Shown: piece by piece, positions 33,895 to 47,067 of the stretch
How positions within the stretch are numbered: position 1 is the first letter of the stretch
How the letters are laid out: each line of letters starts with the position of its first letter
Source: Pholis gunnellus
Lineage: Eukaryota > Chordata > Actinopteri > Perciformes > Pholidae
Direction: 5' to 3'
DNA length: 64,000 nucleotides
Assembly: GCA_910591455.2 (NCBI GenBank)
Contig: OU342824.1
Span: 4,778,583 to 4,842,582 of the forward strand
Made by a program: the position numbers and the translations under genes
Notes under the pieces: model-generated
The model's input: the letters and a program-made list of their open reading frames with translations, nothing else
Told to the model about the DNA's origin: nothing
Database searches by the model: none

Positions 33895-33985
33895 TGATGA
33901 GGGGGTCAACAGGGGGTCCGCGACCCCTAGGTGGTTCGTGGAGGTACTGCAGGGGGGTCGTGACATTTTTGGTTGATTAGACAAT
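33895..33985. mobile_element. Fragment of a hAT-like non-autonomous element (tentative)
   Basis: gggggtcaacagggggtccg, then cgacccctaggtgg and ggaggtactgcaggggggtc. This 'gggtccgcgacccc' texture is common at the ends of hAT-type MITEs in vertebrates. It is followed by an AT-only tract (33990-34019). Too short to assign firmly. Confidence 0.35.
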
Positions 33986-34059
33986 AGTTAAAAATATATA
34001 TATATAATATATATATATGTTCCCCAAACATGAATCTGTCCATTATTTTAATAGTTCAG

Positions 34060-34720
34060 TATTGTATGCAAGATGACAGGTATGTCAGACAAAATCAATC
34101 ATATTCACCACAAACTCCTTCAGCTCAGACTCCGGCAGCGCCTCCGGCAGCGCCCAGCCTTCCGCGGACAGACTCAGATCTGGCTCTGCAGCCGCCTTCG
34201 AAGTGCAACAGGAGCTCCGGCGGAAGGAGGAGAACTAGAACCTAGTTCCTCGGAGAAGCTGTAACGTATACTGTTAGCTTTTCACAATACATAACAGTGC
34301 TTTGAGAGCGTTACATCGTGTCACTGTCACAAGTTGAATTTCTGCCAGATTGCATCATCTTGCGTCAGATTGTCACAGCTAATAAATACTCTGCTCACAC
34401 TTTGTCAACATTTAAGTCGGGCAAATTTAGATTTTCACATTAACAGTGCGTCACACTGCTACAGCGAGGAGTTATCAATACAAACGTATAAAACCACAGG
34501 TTTCCCCCCAAAACAGAGCTAAAATAAGAGTGAATATTGGACTTACATTGGTTGGATGGACAGAACCACAATTCCAAAGTAATGCAAACGTTGCTCAATG
34601 TCTGCTGGATATGTCGATAGGCAGTTGTTTGCGAACAGCGACAGCAACTTCATGAGGTAATAATGTATCAATGATGTGTCCACAGTTTGAATTGTATTAC
34701 ACAGAAATGACGTTGGTACA
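34060..34720. repeat. Putative interspersed repeat
   Basis: A GC-rich patch of tandem 'ctccggcagcgc' words (34127-34165), followed by ttggttggatggacagaac and gataggcagttgtttgcgaa. I associate these strings with a fish interspersed repeat. The 62-71 aa frames are not gene-like. Confidence 0.35.
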
Positions 34721-35879
34721 AAAACACACCAAACAACAAATCTGTAATTGTGTGTTTTTTCTTCCAAAAGGACTCTAACAGGTGACAACTCGTCAAAAAG
34801 GTAGTTTGCCACAAAAATAAAAAGCCTGAGGCCAAATGTCTAGTTTGGCCTCAGGCTCGACCAGAGGTCGGCATGTATCTGCAGATGTGTTCTTTGCTGG
34901 ATTTTGAGGTCTGCCCAGTCCACTCTGATGCATCAGGCCAAGCAGCAGCCCACTTACACAGAAACCATGTGTGATAAAAATGTCCCAAACCACCAACATG
35001 ACATCACCATGCTCTACTAATCTGTGGATAACCCCCCCACCCCGTCTTTCTCTTCTTCTTCCATCCACCCACTCTTTGTTTGTTTTTTCTTAACCTCAAC
35101 TTTCCTTCGCACACATGTTCGCTGTCAGCATGCTTTGCAGTTACACAATTTCACACCTGGTAACAGACCAGCACAACTGCATGTGTAAATGCAAAACAAA
35201 AGTCTTTCTTGCACACAAAATTACCTCCAGTTGATTGAGGAACGGGCTTTGCTCATCAAGTTTCCTCGTTTAAACGCAAGTCAGCTGTTCCAGGAACCAG
35301 AACCAGAAACATTACGCCAACAAGTTGGCTTTGATACAATTGAACACTATCTCAGTGCCAAACATCAAACAAACTCTTCTATCATGTCATTCAATGAGGT
35401 CCTCCATCATCACTTGCATCAGTTCTCTTGCAAGCATACCCAATGCCAAAGCAAGGTCAAAGTAAGTCCACATTGACTCTTCATATCACACAGGACACAA
35501 ACAGGGGTCTCCTGGGTGACAGTCTTGTCTTTGTTTGACCCACCCTCACCTCCTCACTACATGTTCTTCTGTGGACGTAGGAATGTATTTTTGAGGTAAT
35601 ATATTACTATATTAATATAATATATATTAAATATATTTACCTTGAAATACAATATAATTGACAATGCAGGAAGAGGTGCTTTTCTTCTGATTGTTATATG
35701 ATAAAAGGTATCAGACACACTAAAGAGAAACACAACATCCAAAGATTGGTTCTTTCTCATATAGTATACCAGGAGCAGACAGAAATCTACTGATATACTA
35801 ACAATAATTCTATCTATATTGCAAATGAGCAAATTTAATTGTGTGTCGCCTCAATAGAGAACTCTGTTAGGATTGAAAA
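34721..35879. other. No gene recognised; AT-rich tract
   Basis: AT-only tract at about 35598-35640. Frames of 89-95 aa without domains. Confidence 0.45.
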
Positions 35880-36110
35880 CGGACAGTTAAAAAAAGAAGA
35901 AGATGAAAATTGATGCAGCAGAGCCAGAGATATTGGCTTTTTTACTGCATGCATTCTTCCTTGTCAAAACCTGTTGCCTACATTACCCACAATGCAACTT
36001 GACCACTCACATGTTCGGTCAGAGATCGACGGTGTGTTATGCTAGTAGCTGCTAATGTAGCCTCAAGGCACTCTTCTTAAGCAGAGATGAGGAGCAGGCC
36101 GTAGGTCTAG
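35880..36110. repeat. Putative interspersed repeat fragment
   Basis: acctgttgcctacattaccc followed by acaatgcaacttgacc resembles a dispersed fish repeat family ('acccacaatgcaactcgacc'). Edges uncertain. Confidence 0.35.
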
Positions 36111-37258
36111 TAAACTCCCTTCTTTCTAATCCCACGTCCCCAGACTTTCTCCATTTTCAAATTAATTTGAAGGCTTCAGCCCAGAACCAACCAAGTGACA
36201 TTACTTGAAGACATTTATCAGACTTCACGCAGCTCCTTACATGACATACTCACTAACAGCCCCCAAGACCTGCAAACAGGCTTGATGTGTGAAACCGGCG
36301 CTGTTCCCCTTTAAATACGGTAGCACTTTATTCACACTGGCCAAGATATGAAACACTTTCTGCAGCACAACAGCAGCAGTCCCTCCGTTCAGTCACACTG
36401 ACAACTGTGCACCCTGAAGCATTTGACAGTGTTCACCGCACAACACAGCAATCGATCTATTTGAGTACAGAAGAAAAAAAACAAGACTACAAGTCTACAG
36501 GACCTTTTGGGTGAAACGTCGGCAGTTGCGCGGCTGGTGCGGAGAGCCGCTGTGTTGATCGCAGTTGAGGGGATTCTGCCTCGTCAGACAGGCGCGGGGG
36601 CAGACAACTCTTGTAACCAACACAAGCTGTGAGTTTCAAGCAATGAGCTGTTCACGGCCTCTGTTGCCAAGGACCTCCACAGGCTTTTGTTACGTCACTC
36701 AAAACGGCCTTATTAGCTGTCTCGGTTACATCAGCTTCGTACTGCAAGAGTTTAACAGTCACCAAGCTGTGGCCACTTACTTGCCTGCACTGTACCCCAG
36801 TCGACGGAGCGGTGGCGCTCCACACGGAGGCTGGGTTTAAGGCTTTATTGGAGGATTGTTAAGGCCAATGGGGTTGAGAGCCAGTAAGCTAAACAGATGT
36901 TCTCACAAAGCAAATAATAACTGTGAGATGTCCAGCATCTGTGTCATGGAGGAGGTGGGGATAGATTGATGGATTGTAGTCGGGAAGGAAAAGATTGGAG
37001 AAAAAGGGGGGGGGGGTATGTGGAGTGCCAGAGAATTGGATCGATGGACGGATGGATGATGGGAATGGAGAGTTCTGAAAAAAGCTCTGCGGACTATCAC
37101 GGAGGAGGAGAACGGGGGAGAAGTCAGCCAAAGCAGAGCCGGCAGATAACAGCCGAAGCAGACATAGTCCAACACACCTACACTCTTTTCTCTCTATTTC
37201 TCTGCCCTACTCATGCTTTTTTCGGTGGGATCTTTTATTTCCCATGGCTCTCCTCTCC

Positions 37259-37262
<4 letters not shown>
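36111..37262. other. No gene recognised
   Basis: Moderately GC-rich stretch 36500-36850 (cgtcggcagttgcgcggc, tggcgctccacacgg) with a 91-codon frame that has no recognised domain. A G-rich patch (37007-37015) sits inside overlapping 80-150 aa frames. Confidence 0.4.

Positions 37263-37296
<34 letters not shown>
37263..37296. repeat. (CA)n microsatellite
   Basis: 34 bp of uninterrupted CA. It accounts for the THTHTH run in the overlapping 150-aa frame. Confidence 0.98.
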
Positions 37297-37299
<3 letters not shown>

Positions 37300-38599
37300 A
37301 CTCGCAGAGAGCTAAAGGCCCTGTTGAACTTTCTCCCCCAGGTCAAGCTGTGAAGGAGGACAAAGTGGTATCTATGTTCTGCAGTTCATATTTGTGTTGG
37401 AGGCGCCACGCGGCCTGAGCTCCATGTTGGCTCGAGGTAATTACACCTATACACCACCAATATCCCCTCCCATTACTGCACACTAATGGGCCTTACTGCT
37501 CGCACACGAGCACACACACACACACACAAATACAATCACAGTCACACACAGCACTTTGTCCGGGCGGTAGAGGCCAGTGACAACATCAGTTAGCTTCGAT
37601 GTGTCACGTCAACGTTGCTCGTGTTTTTCTGTGGTCAGACTCAAATCCCTGGCTGGATTTCTTTAAGTGTGTGTGTGTGTGAGTGTGTGTGTGTGAGACA
37701 GTAAAATGAGGGAATTCTGCCTGTCAGTGTTCAGAAATGTTAATTATTATGGTTTTGACGTGTTTTTGAAATTATTTCACCTGGAAAGCTGCAGAGGAGG
37801 AGGAATGGGATGAAGACACATTAAACCATATTCTAGTATTCTCCTCTTTATTTTATACAGAAAGAAAAAGAATTACCAAAAGTGAAACTAAGATTTGATT
37901 TCTCCTCTTTCTCCATGCAGGAGGACGTGCGTCAGTACTGGGGCTATTTTTTTTTATCTTCAGAAGAGTCCAACAGGCTTTTGAACGATATCCAGCGTCT
38001 GAGTTTCAGACCTCTGGGTTGGCGTCTCCCATGGCAACGCAACAACACAATACAATACGGATTTCTTAGAAAAAATGAATTTCAGTTCGACTTAAAAGAG
38101 GCAAACCCAGAAAAAGACAACAGGAGCGGGGCGGAATTCAGCCGAGAATGCACGAGCAACATCCCTTAGCATAGCACAAGACAGGCCATGAATCATTAAG
38201 CATGTGTAGGTCATCTGGAGAGACAAACTGGAACTAAGAACACAAAGCATGACGAGTTCTTGGATTCTCACTCTTGGATTCATCCAAAAATAATAATAAT
38301 AATTTGATGAATTCAAGAACTCTATGGCCGGGAAAAGTCCGATAAGGTAGTAAATAACTGATGATTTATGCAGCCGGGTCCCACTGCTGCACCTCTGCGT
38401 CTCCTCCGAAAGTGGGGATCAAAGCCAGGTATGAGCAACGGTTAGCCGCCCTCAGATAACACATTCTGCTGTGTGTACTGTTTCAGCCTCTGGGATCCAG
38501 CCTGATTCGTCCCGCTTAAGCTGCAGCTATAAATCATGACGCGGTGATACTCAGCAAAGCTAATGCTCTGTGTGTGCAACTGCTCTGAGGAAAGTCAAC
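37297..38599. other. No gene recognised; small microsatellites
   Basis: CA tract at 37510-37528 and TG tract at 37668-37695. A pyrimidine-rich acceptor-like site ends at cag 37920, followed by an open frame (EDVRQYWGYFF...) that runs through a T9 run. No domain recognised. Confidence 0.4.
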
Positions 38600-39032
38600 T
38601 TAGCATATCTGAGCAGCAGTGATGTTACTCAGAGCAGTTTACTGATGTAACAGTAGAAAGAACAAGTTCTACACTCAAGTAAACATACTAAATAAGCAGA
38701 AAAATACATTTAAAGGGATTTTAATGTCCATGTATTGTTAATGTTCACCAACGTGGAGCCACTTTTAGATACTTTGTGGGTAGATTAGTAGTATATAATT
38801 TAGGCATACCATATATATATATATATATATTTTTTTTTTGTTGATGTAAACATTTTTTAACTAAAGCAAATCAATAAAAGTATAGTTCAGCAAAAAATTC
38901 TAACATTGTAGCAGAGTAGAACTAAAAAGAAGCAGAGAATGGAAATACTCGAGTAAAGTAGCCTCTGAGTGTGTCTACATTGTATTCAAGTACAGTACCT
39001 GATTAAATGTTCGTAGTTACATTCCACCACTG
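38600..39032 (+). mobile_element. TIR-bounded teleost repeat (TCCACCACTG end), copy a
   Basis: The right end is ttacattccaccactg (TCCACCACTG at 39023-39032), preceded by ggaaatactcgagtaaagta and caagtacagtacctgatt. These match the 3' part of a very common fish element rich in 'aagtaaaagtac' words. The left inverted repeat (CAGTGGTGGA) is not recognisable, so the 5' end is decayed. A TA/T-rich tract (about 38812-38840) lies in the middle. Copy b is at 48938-49440. Confidence 0.7.
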
Positions 39033-40079
39033 CAGCCAATGGTAGCCAACTCAGTTTTTCCAAAGGAGAAACGTGTGTGACGGCTACGATTTTGGTTTTG
39101 TCCACAACTGGCTCGGCTGAACCTCATCAAATTGAGATGTGGTCCTTGTCTGCGGAGATGTACGGCCCGTGTCTCCCTCTAAATTTCAAATAAACACATC
39201 ATCCCTCTTTCCTTATAGCAAGCAGCCACTCCCACACACACATACAGACACACACACACACACACACACACAAACATGCATACAGTACTGGCAGACTCCC
39301 ACAGAAGAAAGTTGGCGCTTCTGAGGCTCTTATTGTGAAAACAGGTTTGGAGACAGAGTGGTCAGATTTGACATTCTGTCTAATTGCAAATCCAGTCGAC
39401 TGATCCGCTCCACATAAACAGTCAAAAACACGTGCACATTATTAGGCAAGCATGCACACCCCAAACATTTGTTATGGACTGCATGTACAGCTACTGAATA
39501 GGACTATAAAAAAATGCAATATGACGTATATTCATTGTTTCTGTGCGGTAGAGTTGTTATAAAACATAAGCAATTATTGCTTGGCACCTCTGTAATGTGT
39601 GACTATCAAGGGGGCACACACACACACACACACACACACATACTCACGCATGCACACAAACAGGCCCACAGCAGCATCTGTAGCCAAACAGCGGGGTGTA
39701 AATGTGACTGGGCTGCAGCCAGCTCCACACACTACATATAACAAAGTGGTACCCCGGCATTGAAAGATCTGTGCCAGCACGCAACTTAGCGCCTCTTTTG
39801 ATTCCTAAATGCACTCTCATGTAAATAAATCACACACATTAGCGAAACGAGCTGGCCAAGGTTCTCTCTTTCTCTCTCCTCTGTTTAGTCGTGCGCCTCT
39901 GCTTTGAGCTCTGGTTAGAGTCAAGTGGGAGACGGTGAGCGACGTTCAGATTGCAATAGTAACGATAACATAGCGTGATGGTGGAAACTGCGTCAACATC
40001 CTGCACGTAGCACATGCAGAAAGAACACAAAGTCACAGCGTAAATAAGAGCCCTGAGTAAAAGGTAAGGAACTAACTGA
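39033..40079. repeat. Microsatellite-bearing intergenic DNA
   Basis: (CA)n at 39247-39272 and 39615-39640. Frames overlapping them are simple-repeat artefacts. No gene recognised. Confidence 0.85.
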
Positions 40080-40320
40080 AGAAGTGGGACGTCCACCCAA
40101 AGCACTGCAGCCATCGAACTATGGAGCAGAGAATCTCTGTCTGGATGTGTGCCTGTGTGTCCTTTGCATATCTCGAGAACCATTCATCCCGATCTACTTC
40201 ACACTCGGTGGCCATGTTGCTGGCGAACCCAAGGACGAGCAGTGTTTTTTTTTTTGCAGCAATTTGTACTCTAGACACGTTCAATATTTATAACCTTTGA
40301 ATAAGTGAGCGAACAACTCT
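40080..40320. mobile_element. Teleost interspersed repeat ('ttcacactcggtggc' family)
   Basis: gcatatctcgagaaccattc, then atctacttcacactcggtgg and tgttgctggcgaaccc, with gaggagcagtg-like sequence following. I know this order from a widespread fish repeat. No coding function. Confidence 0.55.
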
Positions 40321-41935
40321 CTGTGCAGCGGTGGGGGCGGGGCTTCAGGGCTCCGAGCAGTAGGGCCTTCACATGGCTGGATGCTGGATGTACTAAAGTC
40401 ACACCCAGCTCTTGAACTCACTTTCCTGGAGTCCACAAGCAGTTGTTTGCCGCAAGAAGCAGTACCGGGGGCCAAGCAGAAGCAGGGCCCATTCAGAGCA
40501 GCCACCCTCCGAAAGGGGCCCTCAGCAGTTTTAAGAAAAAAGAGAAAGGTTGATTACTTATGTGAAAAATGTGGACATTGATTGCAATTAAGAAGTGCCC
40601 ATGTTGGCAATGGAAGTGGCGTTTTTGCCGCAGCCATCCAGACGAGTAAGCAAGCTTAAAAACATGAAATCAAACTGTTATCAGCATCAAAATGTCTGGT
40701 TGCTGCATGTTCCGCTTTCAGAACTGATATTCCAACAGCGAACTGCGGCGGCAACATCTGCCGTCACTAAGAGCAACCGTGACGATGAACACATCATAAA
40801 TTGCTCGTGTTTGTAGCTTCCACTTTATCACTCAACAAACCCAAACCTCAGAGTCTGTCACGGTATTTGATGTTCTTTACACGACCATATGACCACAGTT
40901 AACATAGTTGTAAACTATCTGTGACTCGTATGCTTGTAAATTCCCGCTGGTGTAAGGTTACACGAGGTTTCTCCACCAAATGTGAACATGTGTATATATC
41001 TGGTCACTAAATGTTGCTCGGTTAATCTACCCACTCACTAATAGCACATGGATCAGGAAGGTCAATGCGTCGGTAACATTCGCCATATTTGGTGGTTGAT
41101 GCCCTTGCCTGGCTTGACCAGCTTTTGCACTCCGCCGTGCTTCCATTTCCAAACTGCGTGCTCAGATTCACGTGCGTTGTTACTTGAAAACTTTAAGGTC
41201 TACTGACTTGATTATCTGATACTGTGGGTAGTATGGGGTGGGAGGCCATAGTTTGTATCTTCTTAACCTCTTAAACCCTAAGCCTATTTTGAGACCTCTG
41301 CTCGAAAATGTCATACCCAAACTCTAGAGAGTGTAAATCTCTAACTACAAGGTCTACTTGAATAGTTTAAACGGCAAAATAACACAAATGAATGTGAGCT
41401 TTGTTAATATGTGTACATATCATTATATATGTTACTGGTAAATGCTGAAACGAATCTTACACACAGCTGAAATTGAAAATGTTCAGGTTCGCCTTTCTTT
41501 TTTTGTGCCTAAAAAGCACTTTTATTGATTTGAAATGATGCACACAAAGGCATAAACTCTCCCAAATCATATCACAACAGCAGTCCTTTTAAAAAAAAAA
41601 ATTGGCTTTGATAGAGTGAAGTATGCCTGAGAAATCAATGCCGGTGTACAGGTCAGCTGAGGTCAGCCAACGTCAATTCTGATTTTGGAAGCAGCAGATA
41701 TAGCTATTTTATTGTACTTTCATATACTATATAACTATATATTTAAGCTGAAAAAAGTGCATGCCATTAGTCCTGGTAGATATCTTGCAATACCCATTGC
41801 TCGTGTTGTCTGTTGCTGAACAGCTAAAAAACAGAAAGAAGGGAATAAGGAGTATAAAGAAACCATTACGTTACCGTTACAGTACATATGACATTATATA
41901 CAACACTCAATTATTTAATGATGGCCTTGACCCAG
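40321..41935. other. No gene recognised
   Basis: GC-rich at 40325-40360, otherwise A/T-rich. 41260-41300 (aacctcttaaaccctaagcc) may be another repeat fragment. A short AT tract lies near 41720. Confidence 0.4.
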
Positions 41936-42032
41936 GCGGTGAGAACTAGAAGTCCGCACTGTCACCTCACAGCCAGAAAGTCCTCGGTTCCAAGTCTACT
42001 GGCTTGTCTAAGTGGAGTCTGAATGTTGAGTA
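41936..42032 (+). mobile_element. Degenerate tRNA-SINE-like fragment
   Basis: ggcggtgagaac, cgcactgtcacctcacagcc, agaaagtcctcggttcc and gtggagtctgaatgttga follow the order of the common fish SINE that reads ggcggcacggtgg...cacctcacagc...gggttcgaa...gtggagtttgcatgtt. The B-box-like part (cggttccaag) is mutated, so Pol III activity is unlikely. Confidence 0.6.
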
Positions 42033-43970
42033 TGACCGCCAATCACGTACGTTGGAACACACGACCGAGCCGGAGGTACTTCTGGGATAAGGTCACACCA
42101 CAGCCATAAATAGCAACACTTTAATAAGCTAAGACTTCAGTCAGACAACACCAGAGCAGCCATTTCTTTTTCTTCTCTCCTCAGTCTTGCGCATTTCCTC
42201 TGTCAACTTTTCTCGCAGTTCTTCTCGTCCGGTAAATATAGTTTTAGGAGAATACCCTCTGATCATTCTAGGAGTACATCTCCTGATTTATTCTTTTAAT
42301 CTCTTGCTCTCAATGACAGTATAGCTCGTGTTTCAAGAGGAAGTTAAGACATGGAATCCCATGAGGTGGTGAAGTCCACTTAATTTCATTAATCTCAATC
42401 CCAAAAATGGTACAAAAGCACAGCGAAAACTACGGAACAGGTTTCTGATCCTGAAACAAGATGAAACCATCAGTATATGCCACATTTCTTCCTTTTGCAA
42501 AGCCCTAATAATCCTCACCAGGAAATGTATTATTAGTTTATTTTAAAACTATACATTTAGAGGACCTTGCAGCGATCCCAGCAAATTCAGATTTTTTTCT
42601 TTTTATCCAGCTATGGTATGAAAAAAATTTAATTATTGCTGCACAAGAGGAATTGTTAAGGAGATGTCTTGTGAGTCATGATCCTTTTTATACCTATTAG
42701 ATATTTGAGATAGAGGAGTGTGTACTAATATGCCAATAAATACATGGAGGTTTTTTTCCTGCAATGATTACCGCTGTAAATGTCGATTTATTTTTTTAGC
42801 AGCAGTTGATATTAATTAAAAAGTTGTGTAAGTCTCAGTTGGAGACTAAAAAATGGTTTTGTTTCAATTGACATTAACCGTGTGTTTAAAACTGTTCAAA
42901 CCGTAATCAAGAAGAAAATATATTTCCCTCAAACCTAATCCAGAATGCAGTTCAGTTGTATGATAATGTGATTTTTTAGGAGGTAGAGTTGCACCTAAAG
43001 TATGATGAAAATTTGTCGTTTTGGGTACAAAACCATCAGATAGGGACCAATTTTTACCTTCAGTTCACATACTAACCGATGTCCCACTGAAGCTGAGCCT
43101 TTAACTGCTGTATTTGTTGTACCTGGGACATCACTACCAATTCTGAAATGTATTGAACCTCTTACAATGATTCCTGTCCTTGTCTTTGCAGCCCCGGCCT
43201 CATTATTTTCCAAAGGCAATAGTGTTCCGTTACATCTGTTTCCTGCCAAGTGCAGGAAGTTAAAAACACTTTAATGTTTAATAATAAAAAGAGAAAGGGA
43301 GGCAAAAAAACACACTTTGAGTACGTTTTCAATAGTCGGTTGGCAACAGCGGCAGCAGCGACAGGCACAGCCAGTGCTTTAAACTTTCTTCTTTTAAGCC
43401 AAGAGAAAGAAGTGGCCAGTGGAGAACGAGGCTAAAACTTCCTGTTAGTGAAGGACGTTATATGAGGTGGAAATCCAGGTCTTGAGGGGTTGAGAGTGAA
43501 ATGGAAGTGGAGTAGAGCGCACATGCATGCACATCCATATATATGAGGGCGAATGTGAAATAGGAGTTCAATGGCGCATACATTTAACAAAAACGAAAGA
43601 AAGAAAAGTAATTGCACATTGTAGAAGCAATCTTCTCTATTGTTGTATTTCCTCTGGGCATTTGAAAGTCTTCCAAAAATGCTGCAATTCAAATTCATTT
43701 TTTTTTTGTTGCATTATGCATTAAAATGTGTTCTCTCTAAGAGTTAAACGATACCTGTTAAGCATAAAAGCGTGGCGTCCACACGGCACCGTCATCTAAG
43801 TCTGCCCTCCTCCTCGCATTATAATCCCAGCCTTCCTCTCCCTCTTATCCACACGGCATGCTGGGAGTTGTGTTTCATGCCGCTGGGGGCTAGTGTTCAT
43901 TTTGTGGCAGACGTCAAGATTTCCCCATTGATTTTTTTCTGCGATAACTGCCTCACAAGGTGACTAAAGC
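42033..43970. other. No gene recognised
   Basis: A/T-rich DNA with scattered T runs. 61-88 aa frames on both strands without domains. Confidence 0.45.
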
Positions 43971-43992
43971 GGGGGGGGGGGGGGGGGGGGGG
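43971..43992. repeat. Poly-G tract (G22)
   Basis: Twenty-two consecutive G. Capable of quadruplex formation and prone to length error in assemblies. Confidence 0.97.
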
Positions 43993-44560
43993 ATTAAGTG
44001 CGCATGTGTATTTTATACTCAAGTTTATTCGCTGGAGTGCGCACGCACATATGGAACATAATCTGGCAGGATAACACACTGTATTAAAGAGGATCCAGGC
44101 AGACGACCACCCGCCGTGTAGGTAGAAACCTGAGCAGGTCATATAAGATCTACTGTGGAATCCACTGTTTCCAGTGATGGCTGCGTTCACACTGCAGCGG
44201 AAAAATGTCTCAATACTGATTTGTTTCTTCTGTAACACGTTCATTTTGAACAGCAGGAATCTATTTATTCCATTTATTACCTGCAGAAAATAAGTACAAA
44301 CATATTTTGACCGGATAGGTTTCTGATAGAAAACTGGAGCCCAAGATGTACAACGAGAACATCTTTAATTTGTAATTTAACGTTGAACACAATCGTCCTC
44401 TTAAAAAGTAAAAGTGTCATTCAAAGGATATAAAAGCCACCCTTGCTCAATTAAGTATTTAGTCTGGTATGACTAGCTTATTTTTTTGCTAATGTCAGCA
44501 AACTTTAGACAAACATTGGTGCATTACAGAGTCAGTCGCTGACTTCATGACTCTCCTGCG
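43993..44560. other. No gene recognised
   Basis: No repeats or exon-like signals identified. A 115-aa minus frame overlaps the G tract and encodes only proline there. Confidence 0.45.
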
Positions 44561-44880
44561 TGCTGCTAAGTGCTCCACTATGCGGCTAGCTGCTAACGTT
44601 GACTGTTTTCCCGGTGCAGGCACGTAGTTTACAGAGGATTTATCCGAGCGATTTACTTTTTAAAACAGGTGCCAGCTGCGTGCGGATACGGGGGTCGATG
44701 CGAGCAGTGAGAGTGTTGTTGCAGGATGTCAAACACCCCCAGAAAATGAACCGAAAGATGATAAAATGTGACGTAGACCTGAAGGGAACTGCAGAGGTCG
44801 GGGATACTTCTCAGTGGGGTCGCTACAACGAGATACAACAAGATTGCTAATATGGACTGAGTTTTGCAGCTTTAAGGTCT
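44561..44880. repeat. Dispersed repeat, copy b
   Basis: tgctgctaagtgctccactatg-type sequence (from 44561), then gctgctaacgttgactg and acgtagtttacagagg, correspond to copy a at 26411-26490. Ends near ttttgcagctttaagg. An 83-aa frame across it is not gene-like. Confidence 0.55.
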
Positions 44881-46009
44881 GTAATGTACATGTAGCTCCT
44901 TGGCTTCTATGGATGATGATTGGAGTAAAAAGAAGGTAAATTAATCTGGATACTACCTCCATGTCAACTCAAGTTCCTCATAAATATAAAGAGCTTTCAC
45001 ACAAGGACATACAGTACAAACAAGCATATGCACGCACACACACACACACACACACAGACTAATGACTCCCTGTTTCTGCGGTTGGTTGACACAGTCGCCC
45101 TTTAAAATACCAACTCAGACCTCACCATTTCCTTCCAGTCACTCTAAAATTATAGCCATATCACGTTCGCTATCTGCCTCTGCTAGTACAAGTAAATCTT
45201 ACTTTCCGCTCCGAGTAAAAAGAAGATGTTTATTTTCATCCCAGACTTGGCGCACGGCAGAGAGAAGTCAGTGCTGACACGTTGTAAACACCCAGATTGG
45301 ATGCTGGGATTGAATGGTGTCACTGAAACCGGACCTCCACGTAATGATAGGTAATCACCGAGTTAACCTAGATTACATGATTCAGAGAGATGCCAGCGGA
45401 AGACGGCGATGAAACCCAGAGCCACGAGGAGACGACGTGCACGCACACACACGCGCACACACGCCGAATATACACAAATTGCATGCTCGACTAAATGCAT
45501 GTGCAACCATCCTATACGTCCACCGTAATGGACGGAACAAATGCGTCTGGTTTGTTTGACCTTCAACCTTTCCACCGTTCCAACTCCATGCCTTCGGTAA
45601 TGGGCCTCCTCTTCCAGTAAACTCTCTCCTTTTCCTTCCCGTAACTTTGTGTATACACGGCCTTCAAACCACAGAACGGCACGTGACGGAAACTGATGTG
45701 AAATTCTTTTTTTTTTTTTTTTTTTTTTGAAGATGGAGTGACTAGTCATGTATTAGTTGGAAAAGAAGTGACATGTGAAACATTTTGTCCAGGTCTTAAA
45801 ATACAATGGTTAGACAATGCTGAACATGCTGAATCGATTATCAACCGACATGCAGCTCTGCCATGAGAGGAAACCGTGCCATACTCCTGCCTCTACTTTG
45901 TATTTGTGCTGGGAAAGCAATTGAAACTTGTCAGAATTTGTCTCACCGGCCTACCTGAAAACTGTCAAAGAAATAAAACCCCCAAATCCCATAATTTTCC
46001 AATCGAGCG
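44881..46009. repeat. Microsatellite-bearing intergenic DNA
   Basis: (CA)n at 45035-45056 and a T22 run at 45707-45728. No gene recognised; the 128-aa minus frame reads through the T run as polylysine. Confidence 0.85.
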
Positions 46010-46215
46010 CTGTATAAATGCTCGCGATCAGGCGGTTGGTGTGACCCCGGTGGCCGGGTCATTAGTAAGCAGCGTGGTTATTGGCTGCCCGTCGCGGCGG
46101 CGGAGGGCTATGGCTCCTGCTAAATCTCCAAGGAGGGCTATAACAGTGCAGAACAACAATAGGGCCGACGCTGTGTTTAGTCTGCGTCTGCGGGGGCTTA
46201 CAGCAGATTTTGCAC
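46010..46215. other. CpG-bearing GC-rich patch
   Basis: Several CpGs (gtcgcggcggcgg, gccgacgctg) within A/T-rich surroundings. Frames of 60-114 aa on both strands give no domain. It could be a small conserved element or decayed repeat. Confidence 0.25.
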
Positions 46216-47027
46216 TTTGAAACAAGACCCCGGCTTTCTACCAAAGACTTTAAGACTCTCTTGCAGCTAGCTTATTACATCTTAGTTTACTTTTCATCTG
46301 AGTCCAAGGCACACACAAACACACACACATCATCACGCCCAGAACCAAAACCAGAAGTATCGGTTGATGTTCACTGGTTCCTAATCTGCCCTGAACCATC
46401 TCTTGGTGCTGCTTGGCTCTTCTTAGGGGCTGTATGAAAATGACTGGGGCCGTAAAGGTTCATTTTTTGAAATTTCTAAATTAGTAATTTACACATAGCA
46501 CCCAAATCACACCGTATAAGCAATGTCGCAGCCAGTTGGGGCTGAAGACTACAAGTTTAAATATACCTACAAGCAAGTCAGACAGCCGAATCTCCAACCC
46601 AATTGTCACGGTCGAGTTCAAATGTGGGTAGTAATAGCACCAGCTTTTTGACAAGGACAAAGAATGTGTGGTATAAAGAATGTGATATCTCTGGATCTGC
46701 TGAGTCGATTTTGCTACTTTTCAAAAACAAAAACTGCCCGTCTTGTAGTATGCACATCTGTTCGGTTACTCAAAAGTCACACGCTCATCCATTTAGCTTT
46801 CCTCTGTTGATTTTGACCGTTGGTTTTGTTTTTTGTATCTTAGAAAAACTTAAAGGGCCCTTCCCTGCTTTCCCCCCAAAAAGGTTGAACACCCTCCCGT
46901 CAGCCAAGGAGAAAGCCTCCTTCCCCTGCCCTCCTCCCCTAATAGAGAAGGTAGAAGGTGCTACGTAGCGAATCAGGTATGTAGGCTAGTTTACAACAAC
47001 TGGCTTTAAACGTTTCCCTGTCACAAA

Positions 47028-47067
<40 letters not shown>

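Noticed and set aside
36966..37418. 150-aa plus-strand frame
   Set aside because: It contains a THTHTH run encoded by the CA microsatellite and overlaps other frames. No domain.
37882..38169. Acceptor site followed by a 95-aa frame (EDVRQYWGYFF...) as an exon
   Set aside because: The frame crosses a T9 run and matches no family that I know. No downstream donor with coding support was found.
41936..42032. Functional tRNA gene
   Set aside because: A-box and B-box are both degraded and no cloverleaf forms by eye. The flanks match a SINE, not a tRNA gene.
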